Shown here piece by piece: positions 15,283 to 25,995 of a stretch of DNA of 38,130 nucleotides (its first letter is position 1; each line of letters starts with the position of its first letter). The position numbers and the translations under genes are program-made. The notes below the pieces were generated by a model, which saw only the letters and a program-made list of their open reading frames with translations, had not been told where the DNA came from and did no database searches. Source of the DNA: Oscillospiraceae bacterium (GTDB taxonomy: Bacteria > Bacillota > Clostridia > Oscillospirales > Ruminococcaceae); assembly GCA_030523195.1 (NCBI GenBank), contig JAUNJC010000006.1, positions 1 through 38,130 of the forward strand, written 5' to 3'.

Positions 15283-15536
15283 GTCCGGCAGATTCGCTGC
15301 GCTCTCTGCCTGTGATTGCTGTCCGCCCTTCTGTACGTGATACCAATTTACAATCTCTTTCTCCTAAATTTCACATTGTCTATCACGTTTTGTTTTTATA
15401 TGGCGAACAGCGAATGTTTTCTCCTCTAGATTGCAATTTTCTCTGATTGCAACGTTCGTTAAGGGGAACAGCTTGTTCCCCCTTAACAATCCCCTTCCGC
15501 CAAGCTGAGCCAGCTTGACCGCAGTCGCCGGTGACA
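15283..15536. repeat. Dispersed hairpin-rich repeat, copy A
   Basis: The part 15283-15447 aligns with 37970-38130 in the same orientation. Hairpins are GGCAGA/TCTGCC (15287-15310, 12-base loop), a wide stem (15315-15329 with 15402-15415), a GATTGCAA direct repeat (15429 and 15445), a 13-bp stem with GCT loop (15458-15487), CAAGCTG-AGC-CAGCTTG (15501-15517) and GTCGCC/GGTGAC (15524-15535). There is no coding frame. It ends about 60 bases before the promoter of the next gene. Confidence 0.7.
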
Positions 15537-15592
15537 TTAGAATGAAAACCATCATTTAAAAATTGATTTCCGTGAGAAGGGCAGTACGCTGC

Positions 15593-15621
15593 TTGACTTT
15601 TTAAAAAAAATATGATACAAT
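15593..15621 (+). promoter_or_regulatory. Promoter of the 15675 gene
   Basis: TTGACT (15593-15598), 17 bases, TACAAT (15616-15621), 54 bases before the start codon. Confidence 0.75.
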
Positions 15622-15674
15622 GAAAATGGACGCTTTACAATTTATCAATTTTTTTGTATGAAAGGAATCGCATT

Positions 15675-18029
15675 ATGGACAATTTCACAAACAATACAAC
15701 GCCACAAGAGCAGACTGGTTTTGCACCGCCGCAACCGGATGCTTCTATGCAAAATGATACTGCTGCTCCGCAGCAACCAGAGACAAATAACCCTTTCCAG
15801 CAAGCACCGACTGCTCCAGAATCCAATTCCATTCCGCCGCAGTCAGCAACAACCAATTCATTCCAACAAACACCGCCGCCGTTCCAGCAGCCGGATTTTA
15901 ACAATTTCAACATGCAGGACGGTCAAATCACAGGCGTACAGCCGAAAAAGAAAAAGAAGGGCTGGAAAGTAGCAGTTATTTCTGTCGTCAGTGCCGTTGT
16001 GGTACTGGGTGCAGCCAGCGGCATTGCCTATGCTGCCAGTGACACGGTAAAGAACTTTGTCAAGATGAATATGGGCAGCGAAGGCAACTATTACGAATGG
16101 GTCATCGAAAAGAATGCCAAAGACTGGGGACGCAGCGCTTCCGAAAGCTATGAAAAAAGTATTGCACGTTCCAAAAAAGAACCACAGTCTGATCTTTCTA
16201 TGAACATCACCCTCAGTCAGGAAGCACAGGATCTGCTGGAACAGGAATTTTTCGCAGATTCCAACGAAACCATTCAGCTCTCTTCTGCAACCATTGCTTG
16301 CAGTGCTAAAGTAGAAGCAGACAAATTGGGTGGCAAGCTAACCATCACACTCAATGATACACAAGTATTAGAAGGTAACGCCGTTATAGATGCCAATAAC
16401 CTGTATGTACAGATTCCATCCATGTCCGATCAGTATCTTTCCATGTCCCTGAAAGAAGCCATCTCAGAAGCCGAATCCGAATTTCCTTCTGACACAGCCG
16501 TATTCGATGTCTCTTCTTTCTTTGTGACACCGGATATACTGGAAGATCGGCTTTCTCCTTCTGACCTGAATGGTTTATTCCAGCGATATGGAGAATTGGT
16601 GGCAGACAGCGAAGCAAAAATTGCAATTTTAAAAGATCAGAACTTATCCATTGATGATACCACTTTCTCCTATACGGCACTGGAAGCCACCTATGCTGGC
16701 GATCACTTGCAGGATATTGCAGAAGAACTTCTGGAAGAATTGCAGGATGATCAAACCGTTTTGCACTACCTGACAGAATCCGGTCTGGTAACAGAAACCG
16801 ACTATCAGAATGCTTTGCAAAGTGCATTGGATGAAATTCACAGCGATCCCGCCGCTGAAGACGACGGCATAACCGTAACGTTCTATGTGGATCCCACCGG
16901 CACTATCCGTGGATGCAGCATGGCAGCCGCAGATGCACCTGATGATAAGGTGTTAGATTGCTATGTGGGCAAAGACGGCGATCAGATCGGCATTTATTGC
17001 AATGTATCAGATGATTTCGTAATCAACGGTACCTTGAATGAGCGTTCTAAGGATGTTTACAGCGGTACGATCACAGCGACCGTAGAAGAGGATGAACTGA
17101 AACTGGATGTGGCAGATTTTCAGATTGTAGACAAAGACCGCAATTACTGCACTGGCAGCCTAACCGTTTCGGTTCCAGATCAGACCGATACTTTCACCAT
17201 TCAATTGGATTCTGACGGCAACTCTCAGACCATCTCCGCAGAGATTGCAGAAGAAGGTACGAATTATGCAACTGTTTCCTGCACCATTGGTACTTCCAGC
17301 GGCGATGATATGGCACTGACTATTCCGGAAAGTGCACTGGATATGACCAATGACAGCGATATGGAAACCTATGTCGGTGACGGTACACAAATCGAAACCT
17401 TCCTGAAAAACGTGGGAACCGCCCTTGGCATTTCGGATGTTGATGGTTTTGTAGAAGCATTTACTTCCGGCTACAACGGTATAGAAGATGACCCAGACGG
17501 CTATGACACAGAACCTCTGCCAGATGATAGCAACATGGATCCGGTTATCGATGACACCATCAGTGAAGAACAGTTTGATGCAGATCTCTCCGCAGCATCT
17601 ATCACATATAACGGCGGCAAGCTGTTCCATTTCTATGATAACAACAAAGATTTAATCGGTCTGGTAGATACCTCTATGAATCCAACCATTGATGCGGAAG
17701 ATTATAACTGGTATTACAATGCAGAGGATACCGTGGAAATTGGTCTGGAAAACAAAACAACACAGGTTGCAAATGCAGCTGATTGCAGTATCTTTGAACT
17801 TCAAATCTATCAAGGTGCTCCGACAGATATCAAAGTCGGCATTGTTGGCATCGGCAATTCCCTGATTGATTTGGAAAAACAGTTTAACATCAGCATTGCC
17901 GATGGTGCGGAAACAAAACCTGTTTACGTCGTTTCCATCTATGACACAACAACAAATGGACAGATTGCTTATTCCTTCTATCTGGAAAATGGCATCATCA
18001 CAGCACTGGATTTAGTATCCTACGCTTAA
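15675..18029 (+). CDS. Large membrane-anchored protein of unknown function
   Basis: 784 residues. Residues 1-90 are a Gln/Pro/Asn/Thr-rich disordered region, then KKKKK, then one membrane helix at about 97-121; the remaining 660 residues should lie outside the cell. The outer part is acidic and alternates strand-rich segments (for example YCTGSLTVSVPDQTDTFTIQ) with a Pro/Asp-rich stretch near residue 620. I see no catalytic motif and no family I can name. The layout, disordered cytoplasmic head plus single helix plus long outer domain, matches that of HtrA at 1833-3557. ATG 15675 is chosen because GAAAGGAA lies 7-14 bases upstream. Its terminator is at 18056-18084. Confidence 0.8.
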   Translation: MDNFTNNTTPQEQTGFAPPQPDASMQNDTAAPQQPETNNPFQQAPTAPESNSIPPQSATTNSFQQTPPPFQQPDFNNFNMQDGQITGVQPKKKKKGWKVAVISVVSAVVVLGAASGIAYAASDTVKNFVKMNMGSEGNYYEWVIEKNAKDWGRSASESYEKSIARSKKEPQSDLSMNITLSQEAQDLLEQEFFADSNETIQLSSATIACSAKVEADKLGGKLTITLNDTQVLEGNAVIDANNLYVQIPSMSDQYLSMSLKEAISEAESEFPSDTAVFDVSSFFVTPDILEDRLSPSDLNGLFQRYGELVADSEAKIAILKDQNLSIDDTTFSYTALEATYAGDHLQDIAEELLEELQDDQTVLHYLTESGLVTETDYQNALQSALDEIHSDPAAEDDGITVTFYVDPTGTIRGCSMAAADAPDDKVLDCYVGKDGDQIGIYCNVSDDFVINGTLNERSKDVYSGTITATVEEDELKLDVADFQIVDKDRNYCTGSLTVSVPDQTDTFTIQLDSDGNSQTISAEIAEEGTNYATVSCTIGTSSGDDMALTIPESALDMTNDSDMETYVGDGTQIETFLKNVGTALGISDVDGFVEAFTSGYNGIEDDPDGYDTEPLPDDSNMDPVIDDTISEEQFDADLSAASITYNGGKLFHFYDNNKDLIGLVDTSMNPTIDAEDYNWYYNAEDTVEIGLENKTTQVANAADCSIFELQIYQGAPTDIKVGIVGIGNSLIDLEKQFNISIADGAETKPVYVVSIYDTTTNGQIAYSFYLENGIITALDLVSYA

Positions 18030-18055
18030 AAACAAATATTCTCGCCATACAAAAA

Positions 18056-18090
18056 AAATGCACCGCATCCCATGCGGTGCATTTCTTTTA
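18056..18090. terminator. Bidirectional terminator at the end of the 15675 gene and the glycan operon
   Basis: AAATGCACCGCAT (18056-18068) pairs perfectly with 18072-18084 around CCC. TTTCTTTTAT follows on plus and a T-run on minus, so it ends both convergent units. Confidence 0.88.
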
Positions 18091-18103
18091 TCAAAATTAT
18101 TTT

Positions 18104-18610
18104 CTAAGATAGATCTTCTTCTGTGGAGACAACAGATTCCCCAAAGTCTTTTGTTCCTGCAATTTGTTCTTTTGTCTGGGATTCTACTGTCTCCAATTCT
18201 CCATCTGATTCTGTCTCCCCCTGTAACAACAAACGGTCTATGGCATTGCTATTTAGTTGTGTAGAAAGACGCAGTCGGTTCATTTCTGCCTGCATCTTAT
18301 CCATTTGTGCAGCAACCCGTCCAAAAATTTCCCGATTCCGATTCTCTTCCTGCCGCAGACGTTCTTTCTGCCGCTTTGTAATTTGCGTCAGTTCTTCTGT
18401 CCGCTGCAACAAAACACGTATCTCTGCCTGAAGCCGCAGGTTTTCCGATTCTAATTCCCGAATCCGCCGATCTGCACTTTGATTAAATGCATTTTGCCTC
18501 ACCCCGAAATTGTGCAGCGGCTTTGACCAGTTTTTAATTGCCTGTTGCTCCCATACTTCTTCCATATATGTATCTGCCATAACCCGTTTTCGCTCCGTTT
18601 TTTCCTCCAT
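18104..18610 (-). CDS. Coiled-coil protein, last gene of the glycan operon
   Basis: 168 residues without signal peptide or membrane helix. Residues about 48-125 are a predicted coiled coil (heptad pattern in RRIRELESENLRLQAEIRVL and TKRQKERLRQEENRN). The tail is acidic and Ser/Thr-rich. It begins 15 bases after the Rmd gene and shares its transcript. AAAGGGG precedes the ATG. Function is unknown; in a glycan operon it could organise the enzymes or act as a spacer, which is inference only. Confidence 0.65.
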   Translation of the reverse strand: MEEKTERKRVMADTYMEEVWEQQAIKNWSKPLHNFGVRQNAFNQSADRRIRELESENLRLQAEIRVLLQRTEELTQITKRQKERLRQEENRNREIFGRVAAQMDKMQAEMNRLRLSTQLNSNAIDRLLLQGETESDGELETVESQTKEQIAGTKDFGESVVSTEEDLS

Positions 18611-18625
18611 AATAAAAACCCCTTT

Positions 18626-19588
18626 TTATTCGACATGATTTTTTAGCCGAATCTGCCAGTCTGTCAACGTGTCTGCAATGGTACGTTCCAGCGAAATTTC
18701 CGGTTTCCAATCAATTGTATGCTGCAATTTTGTAATATCCGCAGCAATACTTGGATAATCCACCGGGCGAAATTTCTGTGGATCATGCTGCACAGTAATC
18801 GAAAGTCCGCTCTGTTGAATAATTTTTTCCAAAAGTGCCTGAATAGAAATCACGACACCAGAACCAATGTTATAAATCTCCCCTGGTGTCCCATGCTGAA
18901 TCAGCATGCCATAGGCTCTTACAACATCTCGCACATCTGTAAAGTCTCTGAATGCAGTAAGATTCCCCACCCGTACTATTGGCTCTTTTCCGTTCATAAT
19001 TTCTGCAACTTGCTTACAAAAATCCGATACCACAAAACCGGACATTTGTCCTGGTCCGATGTGATTAAAAGGTCTTGCTAACACAATATGCATGCGATAA
19101 GCGTGTGCATACAACTGTCCCAACATAGTCTGTGCCGCTTTCGTCATCGCATAGGGGTTTCCCGGACATGGTACTGTTGTTTCTGGTACAACACAAATGC
19201 CCTCTGGCAGTCTGCCATATTCCTCCCCAGAGCCAATCAACAAAATTTTAGGATCATAAATATCAATCGAACGAATAGCATCCAACAGGTTTGCACAACC
19301 TTTAATATTAACATCTATCGTGGTCTGCGGCGATTTCCACGAAACTGCCACAGAACTTTGTGCCGCCAGATGAAAAATATAGTTCGGTCGTTCCTGCTCC
19401 AAAAGTGCCTGAATCTGTTCCCTCTCTAAAATATTCAGCGGTGCAAACCGCCCCAGATTGCTGCGTGTAATCGCTTCTTGTTCTTCTGGCAGACCCGTAA
19501 TCACAATCTCCCAGCCATATGTATTGGCAAGATAGATGGCAAGATGTTTTCCAACAAAACCGGCTCCACCAATCAACATTGCTTTCAT
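18626..19588 (-). CDS. rmd: GDP-4-dehydro-6-deoxy-D-mannose reductase (Rmd type)
   Basis: A 320-residue extended short-chain dehydrogenase. The NAD(P) motif is GGAGFVGKH; the catalytic part is GSGEEYG and YAMTK (Tyr, Lys). RPFNHIGPGQ with GFVVSDF is the pattern of Rmd proteins and not of GDP-fucose synthase. With Gmd (21976-23004) it would turn GDP-mannose into GDP-D-rhamnose. The start at 19588 is better spaced from AAAGGGG than the ATG at 19594. The gap of 60 bases to the preceding gene is the widest inside the operon. Confidence 0.83.
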   Translation of the reverse strand: MKAMLIGGAGFVGKHLAIYLANTYGWEIVITGLPEEQEAITRSNLGRFAPLNILEREQIQALLEQERPNYIFHLAAQSSVAVSWKSPQTTIDVNIKGCANLLDAIRSIDIYDPKILLIGSGEEYGRLPEGICVVPETTVPCPGNPYAMTKAAQTMLGQLYAHAYRMHIVLARPFNHIGPGQMSGFVVSDFCKQVAEIMNGKEPIVRVGNLTAFRDFTDVRDVVRAYGMLIQHGTPGEIYNIGSGVVISIQALLEKIIQQSGLSITVQHDPQKFRPVDYPSIAADITKLQHTIDWKPEISLERTIADTLTDWQIRLKNHVE

Positions 19589-19648
19589 AATCATTCCCCT
19601 TTCTCTTATTCATTCATGCTATTCCACTTCTGTTTCTGTCTCTTTTTC

Positions 19649-20785
19649 TTATGTTTCACTCTTCTGTAAAAAAGACGGCTGCAAGGCATCATACACCTGT
19701 TGCATCACAGTTTCCTCTGCAAAAACGGTCTCTACCCGCTGCTTTGCAGCCTTTCCATATTGCACTCGCAGGGCTGCATCCGATACCAGTGTTTGAATGG
19801 CCTTTGCCAATGCAGCCGCATCCTCCGGCGGCACGGTCAAGCCTGTTTTCCCATCCAAACTAACATGTGGTACGCCCGTCGGCAGTGCAGTGTTGATCAC
19901 TGGCTTTCCATATACCATTGCCTCCAGCTGCACCAGTCCGAACGCCTCGCTATTCGCAACAGACGGCAAAATCAACATATCACATTCCTGTAAGGCTGCC
20001 CGCAGATCTGCGTCGGAAAGGCTGCCAAGAAAATGTATATTTTCTTTCTGTGCAGCAATCTGCTGCAATTCCGCCTGCAACTTTCCGCTGCCAATCAAAA
20101 ATAATTCACAGCCCGTTACCTGCTGCATTGCCTCCAGCAATACCGTTACCCCTTTATAATACACCAACCGTCCCACAAACAATAGCTTCACAGTATCCGG
20201 CTGCATCGCTGTCTTCGCCAACACTGGATAGGCTTTTGCCGCCCGATAATCCGCAATGTCAATGCCATAGGGAATCACACGGCACTTTTTCTGTACCGCC
20301 GGTAAAAAGGAAGAGCTGTCGATATGTCCCTGTGTCGCTGTCAAAATACAATCCGCACGTTTCAGCAGCCACTGCAACAGCGGACGATAAAAATGTAACA
20401 ACGTTTTTTGCTTAATGACATCGCTATGCCATGCCAATACGACCCTTCCCCGATAACCGGAAAGCAAACATGCCAAATCCGCCAATGGGAACGGCATATG
20501 GATCATGACCACATCCACCTGTTTCGCCATTCTCCGAAATTGCCAGAGAAACGAACACGAAAGCGGACAGGAAAAATACGTTCCCATACTGCCGGCACGC
20601 AATACCGGAATCCCTTCCACCACTTCTCGAACCGTCTTTCCCTTCTCCTGACAGACCAACACTTGTACTTCTGCATGAAATTCCGTCTGTAGACAAAGTG
20701 CATATCTTCGTACAAGGGTTTCAATGCCGCCAATGTGAGGCGGATATGCTTTATTGACCAATAAAATCCGAAGCGGTTTCCTCAT
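19649..20785 (-). CDS. GT4-family glycosyltransferase
   Basis: 378 residues, GT-B fold. The N-terminal domain has the GT4 start KAYPPHIGGIETLVRRYA. The C-terminal domain has KLLFVGRLVYYKGVTVLLEA and the nucleotide-sugar site SEAFGLVQLEAMVYGKPVI, i.e. E-x7-E with the two Glu in place. It probably adds a rhamnose or mannose from its GDP form to the lipid-linked glycan, by context. The ATG overlaps the stop of the previous gene (ATGA) with AGGAGG upstream, so translation is coupled. Confidence 0.88.
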   Translation of the reverse strand: MRKPLRILLVNKAYPPHIGGIETLVRRYALCLQTEFHAEVQVLVCQEKGKTVREVVEGIPVLRAGSMGTYFSCPLSCSFLWQFRRMAKQVDVVMIHMPFPLADLACLLSGYRGRVVLAWHSDVIKQKTLLHFYRPLLQWLLKRADCILTATQGHIDSSSFLPAVQKKCRVIPYGIDIADYRAAKAYPVLAKTAMQPDTVKLLFVGRLVYYKGVTVLLEAMQQVTGCELFLIGSGKLQAELQQIAAQKENIHFLGSLSDADLRAALQECDMLILPSVANSEAFGLVQLEAMVYGKPVINTALPTGVPHVSLDGKTGLTVPPEDAAALAKAIQTLVSDAALRVQYGKAAKQRVETVFAEETVMQQVYDALQPSFLQKSET

Positions 20786-21942
20786 CGTGTCAATGCCTCC
20801 TGATAGACATTATACAAGGCAGCAGCGGCATTTTCCCATGAAAACATTGCTGCTCGCCGCAAGCCATCCTGCCGCAGCCGCTCCCGCAAAGCGGCATCCT
20901 GAAACAGCCGTTCCATTCCCTGTGCAATATCCTCCGTGTGATGGGGGTCAACAATCACAGCACAATCTCCCACCACTTCCGGCAAAGAAGCGGCTCTCGT
21001 CGTCAATACTGGTGTTCCACATGCCATCGCCTCCAACGGCGGCATACCAAATCCCTCATAAACGGATGGGAACACAAATGCCAATGCACCACACACCAGT
21101 GTCTGTACATCTTCTTCCGGTACATATTCTGTAAACAAGACATCCTCCTGCAAATGCAAAGATTCTGTCAACTGGTAAATGCTGTTGTTTCGCCAGCCAT
21201 ATCCGCCTGCGATCACCAGCTGTGGGGCATCTGGGTGCTGTTGTTTCAGAATGGCATAGGCTCGAATGAGACGATCTAAATTTTTTCTTGGCTCTAACGT
21301 TCCCAGATAGAGAAAATAGCTTGCCTGTAACCCCATCCGCTGTTTCAGTGCCTCAATTGCCGGCGCTGCCGCAGACGGCATGGGGGAAAAACGAAGCCGA
21401 TCTACCCCACAGGGCACGACCCGAATCTTTTCTTCCACTGCCGGAAAATAGCGTATGATTTCAGACTTAGAAAATTCCGAATCGGTTACAATCAAATCTG
21501 CCCGATGCAGTGACCGCTGCAATCCAGTTTCCAGCATAAACCGGGTACGGCCTCTCACCGTTTCCGGAAACGTCTTATAGACCATATCATGGACTGTCAC
21601 AATTCGTTTTCCAGAAACCCCCGGCGGAATAATATAGTTGAAAAAATGCGTAATTTCTGCATCTTTTCCAAAAAATGCATGGTACGGCAGTGGAATTGCA
21701 GTGGTCATCATCCGATACAAATAGCCAGAAAAATGTCCCTGCTGTACACTGACATTGCGTTGCTGTTCATAGTAATACAACCGTTTTCGTTTTTCTGCAC
21801 CGTCTCCCTTGTCAAAGAACTGCAAAATATACTGCTCTTCTGGGTGAAGCATCATCATTGCCTGAATCTGACCTGCCTCGCAATAACCGATTCCGGTCAT
21901 CCGACTGCTAACCAGCGGCAGGGCATCAAATGCAATCCGCAT
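20782..21942 (-). CDS. GT4-family glycosyltransferase (mannosyltransferase-like)
   Basis: 386 residues. [10 protein letters not shown] and [11 protein letters not shown] at the N-terminus and [20 protein letters not shown] and [19 protein letters not shown] at the C-terminus place it in the GT4 group that includes WbpY-like mannosyl- and rhamnosyltransferases. The donor is inferred from the neighbouring GDP-D-rhamnose genes. The start at 21942 has GAGGAGGTGA upstream; the in-frame ATG at 21966 has no site. It lies 33 bases after gmd. Confidence 0.88.
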   Translation of the reverse strand: MRIAFDALPLVSSRMTGIGYCEAGQIQAMMMLHPEEQYILQFFDKGDGAEKRKRLYYYEQQRNVSVQQGHFSGYLYRMMTTAIPLPYHAFFGKDAEITHFFNYIIPPGVSGKRIVTVHDMVYKTFPETVRGRTRFMLETGLQRSLHRADLIVTDSEFSKSEIIRYFPAVEEKIRVVPCGVDRLRFSPMPSAAAPAIEALKQRMGLQASYFLYLGTLEPRKNLDRLIRAYAILKQQHPDAPQLVIAGGYGWRNNSIYQLTESLHLQEDVLFTEYVPEEDVQTLVCGALAFVFPSVYEGFGMPPLEAMACGTPVLTTRAASLPEVVGDCAVIVDPHHTEDIAQGMERLFQDAALRERLRQDGLRRAAMFSWENAAAALYNVYQEALTR

Positions 21943-21975
21943 ACCGTCACCTCCTCGTTTGTTCATGTTATCGCC

Positions 21976-23049
<1,074 letters not shown>

Positions 23050-24126
23050 TTACAACAATGCATCCCGATTGCAAATTCGCAAATTCTCAATGACTTTCTT
23101 GACATCCTGTGTACTGTCTTTCGCACAAATCAAAGTCGCATCTTCTGTATCAATCACAATCAGATTTTCTACCCCCACTGCTGCAATTAACTTTTTTTGT
23201 CCACAAATAATGCTCCTCTGTGTATTGACGGTGATAACATCTCCCTCAATATAATTCCCGTAATCATTTGTCTTGTTAATGCGTTCCATTGCCAACCAGT
23301 TTCCCACATCGTCCCAGCCAAAACTGCCCGGAACCGTAAAAATCTGATCAGACTTTTCCATAATACCATAATCCACAGATTCACTCGGAAAATCCGCATA
23401 AACCTGCTCCAACTGCTCGGTAAAGGCATCCGTTCCGTCTGCTGCTGCAATTTGCATCGCACCAGCATAGACTTTCGGCAAAAATTGTTCCATCTTATTT
23501 AGAATGGTATCCGTTTTCCAGACAAACATTCCACTATTCCAAAGATAACAATGTGCTGCCAAATATTCCTTTGCAGTCTCCAGATTCGGCTTTTCTACAA
23601 ATTTTTCCACTGCATAGACACCCGGCAGTTGTGATTCCGAATGAGCTGCAAAGCGAATATATCCATATCCCGTCTCCGGATAGGTGGGTGGAATTCCAAT
23701 TGTCACCAAACGTTCGCCCTGTTCTGCCGCAGCGACTGCTCGCCGCAACGTATCCAGATAAAGAGATTCATAGCGAATCAAATGATCTGATGGCAACACC
23801 AGCATCATGGCATCTCCGCAGCGTTTCTGAATGACAGCTGCTGCCAGTGCAATACAGGGAGCCGTATTCCGGCTGCATGGTTCCGGCAGGATATTTTCTT
23901 CCGGCAGATCCGGCAGCTGTTCCTGCACCAGTGTTGCATACTGTTGATTCGTTACCACATAAATGTCTGTTACCTCCAGCAGCGGCATAAGCCGATTGAC
24001 CGTTTTTTGCAGCATCGTTTCCTTGTCCGCTGTCAAAGAAAGAAATTGTTTTGGTTTTGCCGTGCGGCTGCGTGGCCAGAAGCGTTCTCCTCTTCCGCCC
24101 GCCATAATAACAGCAGTCAGTTTCAT
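23050..24126 (-). CDS. manC: Mannose-1-phosphate guanylyltransferase
   Basis: 358 residues. The nucleotidyltransferase start is MAGGRGERFWPRSR with KPKQF, and FVEKPN is the sugar-binding motif. It makes GDP-mannose from GTP and mannose-1-phosphate. The length shows the short form without the isomerase domain found in many ManC proteins, and no phosphomannomutase is nearby, so mannose-1-phosphate must come from elsewhere. The start overlaps the stop of the previous gene (ATGA), with AAAGGAGA upstream. Confidence 0.95.
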   Translation of the reverse strand: MKLTAVIMAGGRGERFWPRSRTAKPKQFLSLTADKETMLQKTVNRLMPLLEVTDIYVVTNQQYATLVQEQLPDLPEENILPEPCSRNTAPCIALAAAVIQKRCGDAMMLVLPSDHLIRYESLYLDTLRRAVAAAEQGERLVTIGIPPTYPETGYGYIRFAAHSESQLPGVYAVEKFVEKPNLETAKEYLAAHCYLWNSGMFVWKTDTILNKMEQFLPKVYAGAMQIAAADGTDAFTEQLEQVYADFPSESVDYGIMEKSDQIFTVPGSFGWDDVGNWLAMERINKTNDYGNYIEGDVITVNTQRSIICGQKKLIAAVGVENLIVIDTEDATLICAKDSTQDVKKVIENLRICNRDALL

Positions 24127-25568
24127 GATTTTATCTCCTTTTCAGTTCCGGAATCGGTTTCTATTTCTTGCGACACAGATTCCATATGTTTCTGCACTGG
24201 AATATGCGTCTGTTCATGTAAGGTTTCATTGGACTGTCCCGGAAACAGTGCCGTCTTAATGGTCATCAGCAGAATTTGTAAATCCAGTAACAAAGAATAT
24301 TTTTCAATATACATCAAATCCATTTTCAGTTTATCATAAGGTGTCGTATCATACAATCCAATGACTTGTGCATACCCCGTCAAACCGGCCTTAACACGCA
24401 GCCGAAAGGAAAACTCCGGCATCTGCTTTTCATACGCCTCTGCCAGTTCCGGCCGTTCTGGTCTTGGTCCCACTACAGACATATCGCCCTTGAGGATATT
24501 CCAAAGCTGCGGCAGCTCGTCCAACCGACATTTTCGCAAAACTCTTCCCACTCTAGTGATGCGGTTATCCTCTGTCTTTGCCAATTGCGGTCCATCAGCC
24601 TCTGCATTACAAACCATACTGCGAAATTTATACACATAAAATGCACTTCCGTTATAAGTCAGCCGTTTTTGCCGATAAAGCACTGGACCGCCATCATCCA
24701 GTTTAATGGCAATGCATACTCCAATACTAATCAACAACACAGGTACTGCTAGAACCAAAACAAAACAGAGATCAAACAGTCGTTTTACAAGCCGCTGTTC
24801 GATTCGCAAACCGCTGTTTCGACAAAGCAGCAGCGGTGTATCAAATAACCGGATTTCCTCTCCGCCTCTAATGATAATATCGGATATTTTCGGCACAACA
24901 TACGTCCGCATTTGTCGAGAAAAACAATATTTCAACAGATCATTCCGCAGCTGCCCTGGCACATCACAGAGGATCACCCCTTGATAATGAGAAATGGCTT
25001 CAAAAATCGCTGTTTTCTCCTGTCGGCTGTCTACGCAGGCACAAATCATATATTTTTCTACTCGCTGACTCATCTTCAGCACCAATTCTCCAGCTGCTCT
25101 GTCTCCGTAAACTACAATCAGCTTTCTTGGTGGATAAATCCGAAAATACAGCTTATTGCAAAAGAAAATCCATAAAAGTAAAATCACCAAATCTATACCC
25201 ATCAAAATGGCCAGCGGCAGCAGCCTTGCAAAATGACGGCTGATCAAACTCACCTGTAAATATGTGACCAGATTCACACAAAATAACGACAGCATCTGGC
25301 TATAAAACGAATCGCTTCGTTTTAAATACCCAACTCGCATTCCGCCAAATGCTCTTCCAAACAATAGAACCAATACTGCATATAACAAAATCATGACCCA
25401 GTTGCCACGGCGATAAAACGGCAGCAGCAAAAAACTGCTGTAATAACGATACCAAATAAATGCAAAGCAGCCAGTCAAGGCTGCCAATAGAACGCCGGTA
25501 GAACAAAATGAAAAAACGCCACGATATTGGTCACGATTTTCCATAATCATTTCCTTTTTTTGTTGCAT
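24123..25568 (-). CDS. Polyprenyl-phosphate glycosylphosphotransferase (WbaP-like)
   Basis: 481 residues. The N-terminal half has four hydrophobic helices, then a soluble Rossmann-like part (RKLIVVYGDRAAGELVLK). After one more helix comes the bacterial sugar transferase domain: YKFRSMVCNAEADGPQLAK, RKCRLDELPQLWNILKGDMS and VGPRPERPE. It transfers a sugar phosphate to undecaprenyl phosphate and so starts glycan assembly. First gene of the operon. Two starts are possible: 25568 with AGGTGG ten bases upstream, or 25544 with AAAGGAAA upstream. Confidence 0.92.
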   Translation of the reverse strand: MQQKKEMIMENRDQYRGVFSFCSTGVLLAALTGCFAFIWYRYYSSFLLLPFYRRGNWVMILLYAVLVLLFGRAFGGMRVGYLKRSDSFYSQMLSLFCVNLVTYLQVSLISRHFARLLPLAILMGIDLVILLLWIFFCNKLYFRIYPPRKLIVVYGDRAAGELVLKMSQRVEKYMICACVDSRQEKTAIFEAISHYQGVILCDVPGQLRNDLLKYCFSRQMRTYVVPKISDIIIRGGEEIRLFDTPLLLCRNSGLRIEQRLVKRLFDLCFVLVLAVPVLLISIGVCIAIKLDDGGPVLYRQKRLTYNGSAFYVYKFRSMVCNAEADGPQLAKTEDNRITRVGRVLRKCRLDELPQLWNILKGDMSVVGPRPERPELAEAYEKQMPEFSFRLRVKAGLTGYAQVIGLYDTTPYDKLKMDLMYIEKYSLLLDLQILLMTIKTALFPGQSNETLHEQTHIPVQKHMESVSQEIETDSGTEKEIKS

Positions 25569-25610
25569 ATGGGATTCACCACCTGTCGGTCATTCCAAAA
25601 TATCATCCTC

Positions 25611-25639
25611 ATTATAGCAAAACCATTCCGCAGTGTCAA
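25611..25639 (-). promoter_or_regulatory. Consensus promoter of the glycan operon
   Basis: TTGACA (25634-25639), 17 bases, TATAAT (25611-25616) on minus, 43 bases before the first start codon. No operator is obvious, so expression is probably constitutive. Confidence 0.88.
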
Positions 25640-25691
25640 GCATTTCCGAAATTTTCACCAACCTCACACAATTCTCATGCATTTCATCACC

Positions 25692-25731
25692 AAAAAAGGG
25701 AAACAGTGCCGTTAATACGACACTGTTTCCC
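25692..25731 (-). terminator. Terminator of the sigma/anti-sigma unit
   Basis: GGGAAACAGTG (25698-25708) pairs perfectly with 25721-25731, with an inner CGT/ACG pairing, and T6 follows on the minus strand. It lies 265 bases after the stop of the anti-sigma-like gene; that interval (25732-25995) has only short frames without good start sites. Confidence 0.8.
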
Positions 25732-25995
25732 AAAATCCAATGAACCAATCAGCAATTTCTCCTTTTGGATGGGATTACTATATATACATCATAAATTGCT
25801 GCGGCTGCAAATGTTCTTTCTCTGTATGTCAAAATGCCGCCGCAGGTGAAACCATCACCGTTGTTTCTTCCTTTGATGCTGCCCATCCAATTAATACATT
25901 GTATCTTGATCCCCTATCTCCCTGCTTTTTAAATTCTCGGTTCCTGCTCTCATTTTTAAGAAAGAAACGGTTTTATCATCCATTGATAGAAACAT

